From positions 1-64,000 of the forward strand of contig NZ_QOAZ01000003.1 of the NCBI RefSeq assembly GCF_003574675.1: a DNA stretch of 64,000 nt, in the 5' to 3' direction. Positions within the stretch are counted from its first letter, which is position 1. Each line of letters starts with the position of its first letter. Under the pieces are notes generated by a model. It made no database searches and had not been told where the DNA came from. It was given only the letters and a program-made list of their open reading frames with translations. This document shows, piece by piece, positions 1 to 8,113 of the stretch. The position numbers were made by a program, and so were the translations under genes. This DNA is from Azohydromonas sediminis (GTDB lineage: Bacteria > Pseudomonadota > Gammaproteobacteria > Burkholderiales > Burkholderiaceae_C).

Positions 1-377
1 AGCCGCGCCAGCTCGCGTCCACTGCCCACGCCTTCGAGCGTGGCGTACAGCCACAGCGCAAACAGGATGCGCGGGTCGATCGCCGCGCGTCCGGCGTTGC
101 TGCCGCGCGCCTTGATCGCATCGGTCAGCCGGCTCAGGTCCTGCCGCTCGACGTAGCCCCATACCAGCCGCGCTCGGTGATCCTCGCCCAGCAGCGACTC
201 CAGGTCCGATGCTCGCAGTTCGATCTGCTTGCGGTTGGGCTGCAGCAGCCGCGGCGGCTGCGCGCGCAGCGCAACGGCTCGCGCTTGCGCGGCGGCCTGC
301 GCTGCTTGCTCATCGACGGGCGCCAAGTCCTCGAACAAAACCCCGGCCACGCTGTCTTGGTGCTTCGGATCGCTCAT
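1..377 (-). CDS. IS1182-like transposase, N-terminal part (cut by window edge)
   Basis: Reading leftwards from the ATG at 377 gives about 125 codons before the window ends. The first ~40 residues are Ala/Gln-rich. They are followed by a conserved transposase N-terminal (DUF772-like) segment containing LVWGYVERQDLS, then AIDPRILFALWLYATLEGVG and SGRELARL, the usual opening of IS1182/IS5-type DDE transposases. The catalytic DDE core lies outside the window, so intactness cannot be judged. The gene sits just downstream of tig in the same orientation, where many Burkholderiales carry clpP. Family assignment rests on remembered motif resemblance; an IS5-group relative is the alternative. Confidence 0.8.
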   Translation of the reverse strand, partial: MSDPKHQDSVAGVLFEDLAPVDEQAAQAAAQARAVALRAQPPRLLQPNRKQIELRASDLESLLGEDHRARLVWGYVERQDLSRLTDAIKARGSNAGRAAIDPRILFALWLYATLEGVGSGRELAR

Positions 378-438
378 GCCCAACAGCAAGCCAGAGACAT
401 GCCAGCACGAGGGCAGCGGACGAAAAACTCTCACGCTC
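1..438 (-). mobile_element. Left part of an insertion sequence abutting the tig stop codon
   Basis: The element contains the transposase start and about 60 bases upstream of it. On the minus strand the sequence immediately after the tig stop (438 downwards) includes GTGAGAGTTTTTCGTCCGC, which could be the terminal inverted repeat. The other end and any target-site duplication are outside the window, so the boundary at 438 is inferred. Confidence 0.55.
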
Positions 439-1746
439 TCAGGCCGTCATCAGCTCGTCGAACGGCACCGTCTTGTCGACGACCTTGGCCTGGCCGAGCA
501 CGTGCGCGGTGACGTTGTTCTCGATCACGACCGCCTCGACTTCGGCCATGCGCTGGCGGTCGCCGAGGTACCAGCGCACCACTTCGGCCGGCTTCTCGTA
601 GCTCTGCGCGACTTCCTCGATGTGCGCCTGCAGCTGCTCGGGCTTGGCCTGCAGGTTGTGCGCGCGCACCAGCTCGGCCACCACCAGCCCGAGGCGCACG
701 CGGCGCTCGGCCTGCGGCTGGAACAGTTCGGCCGGGATCGGCGCCTTGTCGGCGTCCTTGACGCCGCGCTTCTTCAGGTCCTCGCGCGCGGCGGCGGTCA
801 TGCGCTCGACCTCGGCCTCGACGAGCGCCTTCGGCACGTCGAGCTCGGCGACCTTGACCAGCGCGTCCATCACGGCAGCCTTGTTGCGCGCCTGCACGCG
901 GAACTTGACCTCGCGCTCGAGGTTGCGCTTGACGTCTTCGCGCAGCGCCTCGAGCGTGCCGGCGGCGATGCCCAGCGACTTGACGAAGGCCTCGTCGACG
1001 GCCGGCAGGTGCTGCGCCTCGATCTTCTTCATCGACACCAGGAAGTCGGCCTCCTTGCCGGCGACCTCCTTGCCCTGGTAGTCGTCGGGGAACTTCAGGG
1101 GGAAGGTCTTGCTCTCGCCGACCTTCATGCCGCGCACAGCCTTGTCGAACTGCTCGAGCATCTGGCCTTCGCCGATGACGAACTGGAAGCCCTCGGCCTT
1201 GCCGCCGGCGAACGGCTCGCCGTCGATCTTGCCCTCGAAGTCGATCGTCACGCGGTCGCCCTCCTGCGCGCCTTCGGCGGCCGGGCGCTGCTGGAACGTG
1301 CGGCGCTGGCGGCGCAGGATGTCGATGGTCTTGTCGATCGCCGCGTCGGTGACCTCGGTGGCGATGCGCTCGACCTCGACGCCGGAGAGGTCGCCGATCT
1401 TGACCTCGGGGTAGACCTCGAAGGTCGCGTCGAACGCGAGCTGGCCCTCGGGGGCATCGGCCTTCGGTTCGATGCGCGGCATGCCGGCCACGCGCAGCTT
1501 GGCCTCGTTGGCGGCGTCGGCGAACGCGCGGCCGACGCGGTCGTTCATCACCTCGTACTGCACCGAATAGCCGTAGCGCTGGGCGACCACCGACAGCGGG
1601 ACCTTGCCCGGGCGGAACCCGTCGGCCTTGACGGTGCGCGCGAGTTTCTTCAGGCGCGACTCGACCTCGCGGTTGATCTCGTCGGCGGGGAGCGTCAGCG
1701 TGATGCGGCGCTCGAGCTTGTCCAGGGTTTCCACGTTGACCGTCAT
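439..1746 (-). CDS. tig: Trigger factor, ribosome-associated chaperone and peptidyl-prolyl isomerase
   Basis: The 435-residue product has the normal family length. Trigger factor binds the ribosome exit tunnel near L23 and shields nascent chains. The ribosome-binding signature GFRPGKVP lies at residues 43-50, the same position as in the E. coli protein. An FKBP-like isomerase domain follows at about 155-245 ([17 protein letters not shown] and onward), then the helical C-terminal chaperone arms, ending in PFDELMTA. The ATG at 1746 opens the conserved [14 protein letters not shown] start. tRNA-Leu lies 26 bases upstream on the same strand, as in many Burkholderiales. The usual downstream neighbour clpP is absent from this side; an insertion sequence begins right after the stop codon. 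Confidence 0.97.
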   Translation of the reverse strand: MTVNVETLDKLERRITLTLPADEINREVESRLKKLARTVKADGFRPGKVPLSVVAQRYGYSVQYEVMNDRVGRAFADAANEAKLRVAGMPRIEPKADAPEGQLAFDATFEVYPEVKIGDLSGVEVERIATEVTDAAIDKTIDILRRQRRTFQQRPAAEGAQEGDRVTIDFEGKIDGEPFAGGKAEGFQFVIGEGQMLEQFDKAVRGMKVGESKTFPLKFPDDYQGKEVAGKEADFLVSMKKIEAQHLPAVDEAFVKSLGIAAGTLEALREDVKRNLEREVKFRVQARNKAAVMDALVKVAELDVPKALVEAEVERMTAAAREDLKKRGVKDADKAPIPAELFQPQAERRVRLGLVVAELVRAHNLQAKPEQLQAHIEEVAQSYEKPAEVVRWYLGDRQRMAEVEAVVIENNVTAHVLGQAKVVDKTVPFDELMTA

Positions 1747-1772
1747 GATGGGGAACTCTTTCGTCGTGTGTC

Positions 1773-1859
1773 TGGTGCGCGGGGGGGGACTCGAACCCCC
1801 ACACCATCGCTGGCGTCAGGACCTAAACCTGGTGCGTCTACCAATTTCGCCACCCGCGC
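1773..1859 (-). tRNA. tRNA-Leu(UAG)
   Basis: On the minus strand the sequence folds as a class II tRNA of 87 bases including an encoded CCA (1773-1775). The acceptor stem is GCGCGGG (1859-1853) pairing with CCCGCGC (1783-1777). The anticodon loop sequence CAGGTTTAGGTCCTG gives anticodon TAG, there is a long variable arm, and the T arm contains GGTTCGAGTCC. It reads CUA and, by wobble, other CUN leucine codons. CUA is rare in such a GC-rich genome but occurs twice in the leuA leader peptide at 13111-13170. Confidence 0.97.
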
Positions 1860-1962
1860 GAGGGCTCGAAGTGCGACGGGCCACGGCAGGCACCCTGCGG
1901 CCCGAACCGGCGATTCGGCGAACCGGGTAGTTTATCCGCTCACGGGCGCTGCGCGGCGCCGC

Positions 1963-4900
1963 TCAGGCCGCAGGCGCAGCGTCGCGCCGCACGCGGAACC
2001 ACGCCGCGTACATCGCCGGCAGTGCGAGCAGCGTCAGCGCGGTGGCCACGACGAGGCCGCCCATGATCGCGACCGCCATCGGGCCCCAGAACACGCTGCG
2101 CGACAGCGGGATCATCGCCAGCACCGCGGCCGCGGCGGTCAGCACGATCGGCCGAAAGCGCCGCACCGCCGCCTCGACGATCGCGTCCCACGCCGGCACG
2201 CCGCGCGCGCGGTCCTGCTCGATCTGGTCGATCAGGATCACCGAGTTGCGCATGATCATCCCCGACAGCGCGATCACGCCGAGCAGCGCGACGAAGCCGA
2301 ACGGCCGGTCGAGCAGCAGCAGCGCGGCGGCCACGCCGGCGATGCCCAGCGGACCGGTCAGGAACACCAGCAGCGCGCGGCTGAAGCTGTGCAGCTGCAG
2401 CATCAGCAGCGTGAAGATGATGAACAGCATCGCCGGCACGCCGGCGGCGATCGAGCCCTGGCCCTTGCTGCTCTCGGCCACGGCGCCGGCGACGACGATG
2501 TCGTAGCCGGGCGGCATCCGTTGCTTGATCTTGCTCAACTCGGGCCACAGCTGCGCCGTCACGGTCGCGCCCTGCAGGCCCTCGGCGACGTCGCCTTGCA
2601 TCGTCACCGCGTACTGGCGCTGTTCGCGCCACAGCACGCCGGGCTCCCAACCGACCTCGATGCGCGCGACCTGCGCGAGCGGCACGGCACGCCCGTTCGC
2701 GGTGGGCAGGTAGGCGTCGGCGAGGTCGGTGATCGCACGGTGCTCGTCCTCGGGCTGGCGCAGCACGATGTCGAGCCGCTTGTCGCCCTCGCGGTACTGG
2801 CCGATCGTCGTGCCCGACAGGATCGTGCGCGACGCCTGCGCGATCGACTGACTCGTCACGCCGAGCGCACGCGCCTTGTCCTGGTCGACCTGCAGCCGCA
2901 GCGCGAGCACCGACTCGTTCCAGTTGTCATTGACGCCGCGCAGGTTCGCGTTGGTGCGCATCGCGTCCTTGACCTCGTCGGCCCAGCGGCGCACGCCGGC
3001 CACGTCGGGGCCGACGACGCGAAACATCACCGGGTACGACACCGGCGGCCCGTTGGGCAGCAGCTTGACGCGACCGCGCGCCTCGGGGAACTCGGCGGCC
3101 AGGATCGCCGGCAGCGCGCGGCGCAGCCGCTCGCGCTCGGCCAGGCTCGCCGGCAGCACGATCGCCTGGCTGACGTTGGGCTGCGGGAAGATCTGGTCCA
3201 GCGGCAGGTAGAAGCGCGGCACGCCCGAGCCGACCCAGGTCGTCACGCTGGCCACCCCGGGCTCGGCCATCAGGCGCGCCTCGAAGCGGCGCGCGACCTC
3301 GGCGCTGGTCTCGATCGCCGTGCCCTCGGGCAGCCACAGGTCGACCAGCAGCTCGGGCCGGTTCGAGTCGGGGAAGAACTGCTGCTGCACGCGCCCCATG
3401 CCGGCGAGGCCGAGCGCGAAGGTCAGCAGCGTCGCACCGATCGTCAGCCAGCGGTGACGCACGCACCAGCCGACCGTCGCGCGGAAGCGGTTGTAGAACG
3501 GTGTGTCGAACAGCTCGTGCGGCCCCTCGCCGGTGGCGTCGACCTTGGCCCTGACGCGCAGCAGCCGCCAGCCCAGCCACGGCACGAAGTACACCGAGAC
3601 GACCCACGAGATCACGAGCGCCGCCGCCGTGACGGCGAAGATCGCGAACGTGTACTCGCCGGTGGCCGACTTCGCCAGCCCGATCGGCAGGAAGCCGGCG
3701 GCCGTGATCAGCGTGCCGGTGAGCATCGGCTTGGCGGTGACGTCGAACGCGAAGGTCGCCGCGCGCAGGCGGTCGTAGCCCTCCTCGAGCTTGCGCACCA
3801 TCATCTCGACGACGATGATCGCGTCGTCGACGAGCAGGCCCAGCGCGATGATCAGCGAGCCCAGCGAGATCTTGTGCAGGCCCACGCCCCAGTAGTACAT
3901 CGCGACGAAGGTGATCGCCAGCACGAGCGGGATCGTGATCGCCACCACCAGCCCCGGCCAGACGTCGATGCGCAGCGGCCGCGTGTGCAGCCCGAGGCTG
4001 ACGAAGCTGACCGCCAGCACGATGACCAGCGCCTCGACGAGCACCTTGACGAACTCGCCGACCGAGCGGCTGACGGCCTGCGGCTGATCCTGCACCTGCA
4101 CGAGTTCGACGCCGGCCGGCAGCTCGGCACGCAGGCGCTGCGCCTCGGCGCGCAGCGCCTTGCCCAGCGCGATGATGTCGCCACCGGGCGCCATCGACAC
4201 GCCCAGCGCGATCACGTCGCGGCCCTGGTGGCGCACCATGACGGCCGGCGGGTCGACGTAGTCGCGGCGGATCGTCGCCAGGTCGCCCAGGCGCAGCGTG
4301 CTCGCCTGGCCGGTGGCGGGGTTGACGGCGCGGATCGGCAGCCGCGCGAGGTCGTCGACCGACGTGAATGCGCCGGCCACGCGCACCTGCACGTTGACGC
4401 CGCCAGCGTCGAGCACGCCGGCGCCCTCGACGGCGTTCTGCGCGCCGATCTGGGCGATCACCTGGTTCATGTCCAGGCCCAGCTGCGCGAGGCGGCGCTG
4501 CGGGATCTCGACGAACAGCTTTTCCGGCTGCACGCCGAACTGCGCGACCTTGGCCACGTCGCGCACGCGCAGCAGCCGCTCGCGCACCATGTCGGCGAAC
4601 TCGCGCAGCTCCTCGCGGCTGAAGCCGTCGGCCGACAGGGCGAAGATCGAGCCGTAGACGTCGCCGAACTCGTCGTTGAACACCGGCCCGATCACGCCGG
4701 CCGGCAGCGTCGCGCGCATGTCGCCGACCTTCTTGCGCACTTGGTACCAGACGTCGGGCACCGACTGCGGCGGCGAGTCGTCGGCCAGCTGCAGCAGGGT
4801 CAGCGACTCGCCCGGCTTGGTGTAGCTGCGGATCACGTCGGCGTGCGGGACTTCCTGCAGCGTCTTCTCGATGCGGTCGGTGACCTGCTCGGCCATCTGC

Positions 4901-5097
4901 TGCGCCGTCGCGCCGGGCCAGAACGCCTGCACGACCATCGCGCGAAACGTGAACGGCGGATCCTCGTCCTGGCCGAGCTGGAAGTACGCCGCGCCGCCGA
5001 GCAGCAGCAGCACGATCATCAGGTAGCGCGTCAGCGGGGCGTGCTCGATCGCCCAGCGCGAGACGTTGAAGCGAGATGCGGTCAAGGCCGGCCCCAC
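1963..5097 (-). CDS. RND-family efflux pump inner-membrane transporter (AcrB/MexB-like superfamily)
   Basis: The 1,044-residue protein has RND length and layout: TM1 near residues 25-42, a large periplasmic loop, a bundle of transmembrane segments including LVDDAIIVVE at about 420-425 (the proton-relay aspartates of TM4), a second periplasmic loop, and a second TM bundle near the end. The N-terminal half contains DPPFTFRAMVVQAFWPGAT, characteristic of the branch often described as efflux RND transporter permease subunit. It would extrude drugs, metals or other toxic compounds using the proton motive force, with the adaptor encoded just upstream (start of this gene 24 bases after the adaptor stop). 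No outer-membrane channel gene is nearby, so TolC or an equivalent must come from elsewhere. Substrate unknown. Confidence 0.93.
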   Translation of the reverse strand: MGPALTASRFNVSRWAIEHAPLTRYLMIVLLLLGGAAYFQLGQDEDPPFTFRAMVVQAFWPGATAQQMAEQVTDRIEKTLQEVPHADVIRSYTKPGESLTLLQLADDSPPQSVPDVWYQVRKKVGDMRATLPAGVIGPVFNDEFGDVYGSIFALSADGFSREELREFADMVRERLLRVRDVAKVAQFGVQPEKLFVEIPQRRLAQLGLDMNQVIAQIGAQNAVEGAGVLDAGGVNVQVRVAGAFTSVDDLARLPIRAVNPATGQASTLRLGDLATIRRDYVDPPAVMVRHQGRDVIALGVSMAPGGDIIALGKALRAEAQRLRAELPAGVELVQVQDQPQAVSRSVGEFVKVLVEALVIVLAVSFVSLGLHTRPLRIDVWPGLVVAITIPLVLAITFVAMYYWGVGLHKISLGSLIIALGLLVDDAIIVVEMMVRKLEEGYDRLRAATFAFDVTAKPMLTGTLITAAGFLPIGLAKSATGEYTFAIFAVTAAALVISWVVSVYFVPWLGWRLLRVRAKVDATGEGPHELFDTPFYNRFRATVGWCVRHRWLTIGATLLTFALGLAGMGRVQQQFFPDSNRPELLVDLWLPEGTAIETSAEVARRFEARLMAEPGVASVTTWVGSGVPRFYLPLDQIFPQPNVSQAIVLPASLAERERLRRALPAILAAEFPEARGRVKLLPNGPPVSYPVMFRVVGPDVAGVRRWADEVKDAMRTNANLRGVNDNWNESVLALRLQVDQDKARALGVTSQSIAQASRTILSGTTIGQYREGDKRLDIVLRQPEDEHRAITDLADAYLPTANGRAVPLAQVARIEVGWEPGVLWREQRQYAVTMQGDVAEGLQGATVTAQLWPELSKIKQRMPPGYDIVVAGAVAESSKGQGSIAAGVPAMLFIIFTLLMLQLHSFSRALLVFLTGPLGIAGVAAALLLLDRPFGFVALLGVIALSGMIMRNSVILIDQIEQDRARGVPAWDAIVEAAVRRFRPIVLTAAAAVLAMIPLSRSVFWGPMAVAIMGGLVVATALTLLALPAMYAAWFRVRRDAAPAA

Positions 5098-5121
5098 GGT
5101 GCGTCGACGGTGCCGCGCGCC

Positions 5122-6246
5122 TCAGCGCCCCGCCGGCGCCGGGGCGGCAGCGCGGCTGCCGGCCGCGTCGGCGGACGCACCGTGCTGCGTCACCTTCTGC
5201 CCCGCTGTCAGCACATGGACGCCGGCCGTGACGACGACATCGCCGTCCGCGAGCCCGCTCGCGACGAGCGCGACGTTGCCCTCGGTACCGGCCACGCCGA
5301 CCGGGCGCGGCTGCACCGTCGACGTCGCCGCATCGACGACCCACACCGTGGTCTGTCCCTGCCGCTCGAACAGCGCCGTCAGCGGCAACCTGACGACGCC
5401 TTCACGCCGCGGCAGCGCGGCGGTCACGGTGGCCGTCTGCCCCAGGCGCACCGGCGCGTCGCCGACGTCGGCCTTGACGAGGAAGGTGCGCGTGAGCGGG
5501 TCGGCCGCGGCGGCGACTTCGCGCACACGCGCAGGAAACGGCGAAGCGTCGCTGCCCCACAGGCGCACCGTCAGCGCACCGGGTGTCGCCGCGATCGCGC
5601 GCAGGCGGTCGAGCTGATCCTCGGGCACCGAGAACACGACGTCGCGCGGCCCATCGTGCGCGACGCGCAGCACGGGGCTGCCGGCGGCGAGCACCGCCCC
5701 CGGCTCGGCCTCGACGGCGGTGACGACACCGGCCGCGTCGGCGCGCAACTCGGCGTAGCGCGCGAGGTTGGCCTGCACGCCGGCCTGCGCGCGGGCCTGC
5801 GCGAGTTGCGCCTGCGCCGCCTTCAACGCCGTGTCGTAACGGCTGAACTGCGCGTCGCTGATGAACCCCTGCTCGCGCAGCGCGCCGAAACGCTGCACGT
5901 CGGCTTCAGCCTGCGCGAACTGCACCTGCGCGGCCTGCAGCGCCGCCTGCGCGGCGTCGCTGCCCAGCCGCAGGTTGTCGGCGTCCAGACGCGCGAGGAC
6001 TTGGCCGGCGCGCACCGGCTCGCCGAGGTTCACGCGCCGCTCGACGAGCCGGCCGCCCACCTCGAACGCGAGCCTCGACTCGGTGCGCGCGCGCACCTCG
6101 GCCGCGAACTGCTGCGTCGGCTGCGCACCGGACAGGCCCACGGTGACGGTGCGCACCGCGCGCACCGGCTCGGGCGACGGCGCGGGCCGCGAGCACGCGG
6201 CCAGCGCCACGCTCGCGGCAAGCAGCAGGGGCACGAACGCACGCAT
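5122..6246 (-). CDS. RND efflux periplasmic adaptor subunit (membrane fusion protein), lipoprotein
   Basis: The ATG at 6246 begins MRAFVPLLLAASVALAACSR, a lipoprotein signal with the cleavage box LAAC; the upstream in-frame ATG at 6405 would bury this signal and overlaps the promoter, so it is rejected. The 374-residue product has the adaptor layout: a beta/lipoyl segment (FEVGGRLVERRVNLGEPV, then AGQVLARLDADN), an Ala/Gln-rich coiled-coil hairpin at about 90-150, a second lipoyl half, and beta-barrel and membrane-proximal domains ending near AGVHVLTAGQKV. It links the inner-membrane pump (next gene) to an outer-membrane channel. It is the first gene of the two-gene operon and carries the regulated promoter at 6317-6359. 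Confidence 0.93.
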   Translation of the reverse strand: MRAFVPLLLAASVALAACSRPAPSPEPVRAVRTVTVGLSGAQPTQQFAAEVRARTESRLAFEVGGRLVERRVNLGEPVRAGQVLARLDADNLRLGSDAAQAALQAAQVQFAQAEADVQRFGALREQGFISDAQFSRYDTALKAAQAQLAQARAQAGVQANLARYAELRADAAGVVTAVEAEPGAVLAAGSPVLRVAHDGPRDVVFSVPEDQLDRLRAIAATPGALTVRLWGSDASPFPARVREVAAAADPLTRTFLVKADVGDAPVRLGQTATVTAALPRREGVVRLPLTALFERQGQTTVWVVDAATSTVQPRPVGVAGTEGNVALVASGLADGDVVVTAGVHVLTAGQKVTQHGASADAAGSRAAAPAPAGR

Positions 6247-6316
6247 CGGGAACCTCGTCGGCGAACGCGCGACGAGCGCGGCATCCAGCATGCCGCGGCG
6301 CGACGCCACTTTAATG

Positions 6317-6330
6317 ACTGACCGGTCAGT
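6317..6330. promoter_or_regulatory. TetR-type operator palindrome over the efflux transcription start
   Basis: ACTGACCGGTCAGT is a perfect 14-base palindrome lying directly after the -10 box. TGACCGGTCA-type palindromes are typical sites of TetR-family repressors that control RND pumps. A dimer bound here should block initiation. No tetR gene is next to the operon in this window, so the repressor is encoded elsewhere. The identification is by motif resemblance. Confidence 0.75.
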
Positions 6331-6359
6331 ACTGTAGGGACCGCCGCGCGCGGTGTCAA
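6331..6359 (-). promoter_or_regulatory. Sigma-70 promoter of the RND efflux operon
   Basis: Read on the minus strand, a perfect -35 box TTGACA (6359-6354) is followed by a 17-base spacer and a -10 box TACAGT (6336-6331). Transcription would start near 6324, inside the adjacent palindrome, about 78 bases before the adaptor ATG. This is the most consensus-like promoter in the window. Confidence 0.85.
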
Positions 6360-6413
6360 GCAGCGAAGGCGCCGCCGCGAGGGGCGCCCGCCGTGGCGTG
6401 GACAATCACGCCG

Positions 6414-7268
6414 GTGAGCGTCGACCATTACGAGAACTTCCCCGTCGCGTCGTGGCTGTGCCCGCCGACGCTGCGCCCTGCGGTGCAAGCCATCTACTGG
6501 TTCGCGCGCACCGCCGACGACCTCGCCGACGAGGGCGACGTGCCGGCGCCCGAGCGTCTCGCGCAGCTGGCCGCCTACCGCGCCGAACTGGCCCGCGTGC
6601 TCGCCGACGCCCCCCCTGCCCCCGGCCCCTGGCGCACCGTCTTCGAGCCGCTGCAGCAGGCCGTGCGCCGGCACCGGCTGCCCGCGGCGCCGCTGTTCGA
6701 CCTGCTCAGCGCGTTCGAGCAGGACGCGCACCCGCCGACCTACGCCGACCGCGCCGCGCTGCTCGACTACTGCCGCCGCTCGGCCAACCCGATCGGCCGC
6801 CTCCTGCTGCACCTGTACCGCGTCGACGACGCCACCGCGCTGGCGCGCTCGGACGCCGTGTGCAGCGCGCTGCAGCTGATCAACTTCTGGCAGGACCTCG
6901 GCGTCGATGCGCCGCGCGGGCGCCACTACGTGCCGCTGGCCGACGCGCGCCGCCACGGCGTGACGCTGGCGCAGCTCGAGGCCCGCGACGACACGCCGGC
7001 GGTGCGCGCGCTGGTGCGCGACCTGTGCGCGTGGGCGCGTGCGCTGATGCTCGACGGCGCGCCGCTCGCGCACGAGCTGCCCGGGCGCGTCGGCTGGGAA
7101 CTGCGGCTCGTCGTGCAAGGGGGCCTGCGCGTGCTCGACCGCATCGCGCGGCTCGATCACGCGACACTGCGGCAACGCCCGACGCTGGGCGCCGCCGACG
7201 CGCTGCCGCTGCTGTGGCGCGCGCTGACGATGCGCCCGACGCCCGCAGCGCTGGAGCGCGCGGCATGA
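6414..7268 (+). CDS. hpnC: Hydroxysqualene synthase-type squalene/phytoene synthase HpnC
   Basis: In the three-enzyme route farnesyl-PP to squalene, HpnD makes presqualene-PP, HpnC turns it into hydroxysqualene and HpnE reduces it to squalene. This 284-residue product carries the prenyl-synthase aspartate-rich motifs: WFARTADDLADEGD near residue 30-45 and INFWQDLGVDAPRGRHYVP near 160-180. The GTG at 6414 is chosen because it gives MSVDHYENFPVASWL, the common HpnC N-terminus; an in-frame GTG at 6393 would add seven residues. A -10-like GACAAT at 6401-6406 lies only seven bases before the GTG, suggesting a leaderless or very short-leader mRNA. The stop overlaps the hpnD ATG by four bases. Confidence 0.9.
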   Translation: MSVDHYENFPVASWLCPPTLRPAVQAIYWFARTADDLADEGDVPAPERLAQLAAYRAELARVLADAPPAPGPWRTVFEPLQQAVRRHRLPAAPLFDLLSAFEQDAHPPTYADRAALLDYCRRSANPIGRLLLHLYRVDDATALARSDAVCSALQLINFWQDLGVDAPRGRHYVPLADARRHGVTLAQLEARDDTPAVRALVRDLCAWARALMLDGAPLAHELPGRVGWELRLVVQGGLRVLDRIARLDHATLRQRPTLGAADALPLLWRALTMRPTPAALERAA

Positions 7269-8113
7269 CGCCCGAACAGTACGTGCAGGACAAGGCCGCG
7301 CGCAGCGGCTCGTCGTTCTACTACGCGTTCAAGTTCCTGCCACCGCGCCGGCAGGCCGCGATCACGGCGTTCTACGCCTTCTGCCGCGAGGTCGACGACG
7401 TCGTCGACGAGGTCCACGACGCCGGCGTCGCCGCGACCAAGCTGGCCTGGTGGCGCCGCGAGGTCGACGCCGCCTTCGCCGGCGCGCCGACGCACCCGGT
7501 GACGCGAGCGCTGCTGCCGCTGGCCGCCGAGCACGCGATCACCGCCGCGCAGCTGCAGCAGGTCATCGACGGCTGCGAGATGGACTTGCGGCAGACGCGC
7601 TACCTCGACTTCGCGTCGCTGGCCCGCTACTGCCACCTGGTGGCCGGCGTCGTCGGCGAGGTGTCGGCCAACATCTTCGGGCGCACGCGCGACGAGACGG
7701 TCGCCTACGCGCACCGGCTCGGCCTGGCGATGCAGCTGACGAACATCATCCGCGACGTCGGCGACGACGCGCGCCGCGGGCGCATCTACCTGCCGCTGGA
7801 CGAGTTGCAGCGCTTCGACGTCAAGGCGCACGAGCTGCTGCGCCGCGAGCCGCCGTGGGGCTACAGCGAGCGCTTCGAGGCGCTGATGCGCTTCCAGGCC
7901 GAGCGCGCGCACCGGCTGTTCGACGAGGCGCGCGCGCTGCTGCCCGCGGCCGACCGCCGCGCGCAGCGCCCCGGGCTGATGATGGCGACGATCTACCGCA
8001 CGCTGCTGCGGGAGATCGAGGCGACGGGCTTTCGCGTGCTGCACCAGCGCGTCGCGCTGACGCCGCTGCGCAAGGCGTGGCTGGCGATGTGCACGCACTG
8101 GCGCGAACGCTGA
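7265..8113 (+). CDS. hpnD: Presqualene diphosphate synthase HpnD
   Basis: It condenses two farnesyl diphosphates to presqualene diphosphate. The 282-residue sequence has both aspartate-rich motifs of the trans-isoprenyl head-to-head family: FCREVDDVVDEVHD near residue 40 and TNIIRDVGDDARRGRIYLP near 160-178, and the opening SSFYYAFKFLPPRRQ typical of HpnD. The ATG overlaps the hpnC stop (ATGA) and its own stop overlaps the hpnE start, so the three genes are translationally coupled. HpnC and HpnD are paralogues; HpnD is told apart by the FYYAFKFLP start and the order C-D-E. Confidence 0.93.
   Translation: MTPEQYVQDKAARSGSSFYYAFKFLPPRRQAAITAFYAFCREVDDVVDEVHDAGVAATKLAWWRREVDAAFAGAPTHPVTRALLPLAAEHAITAAQLQQVIDGCEMDLRQTRYLDFASLARYCHLVAGVVGEVSANIFGRTRDETVAYAHRLGLAMQLTNIIRDVGDDARRGRIYLPLDELQRFDVKAHELLRREPPWGYSERFEALMRFQAERAHRLFDEARALLPAADRRAQRPGLMMATIYRTLLREIEATGFRVLHQRVALTPLRKAWLAMCTHWRER

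Noticed and set aside
1963-6246. The RND pump as the hopanoid transporter HpnN because it lies beside hpnCDE
   Set aside because: It has AcrB-like length, a partner lipoprotein adaptor, opposite orientation and its own TetR-type promoter; HpnN is a shorter MmpL-like protein without an adaptor.
229-6321. A 2,030-codon open frame on the plus strand opposite tig and the RND operon
   Set aside because: It is rich in Arg, His, Asp and Leu and has no recognisable domain; it runs antisense to clear genes. Such long antisense frames arise from very high GC content.
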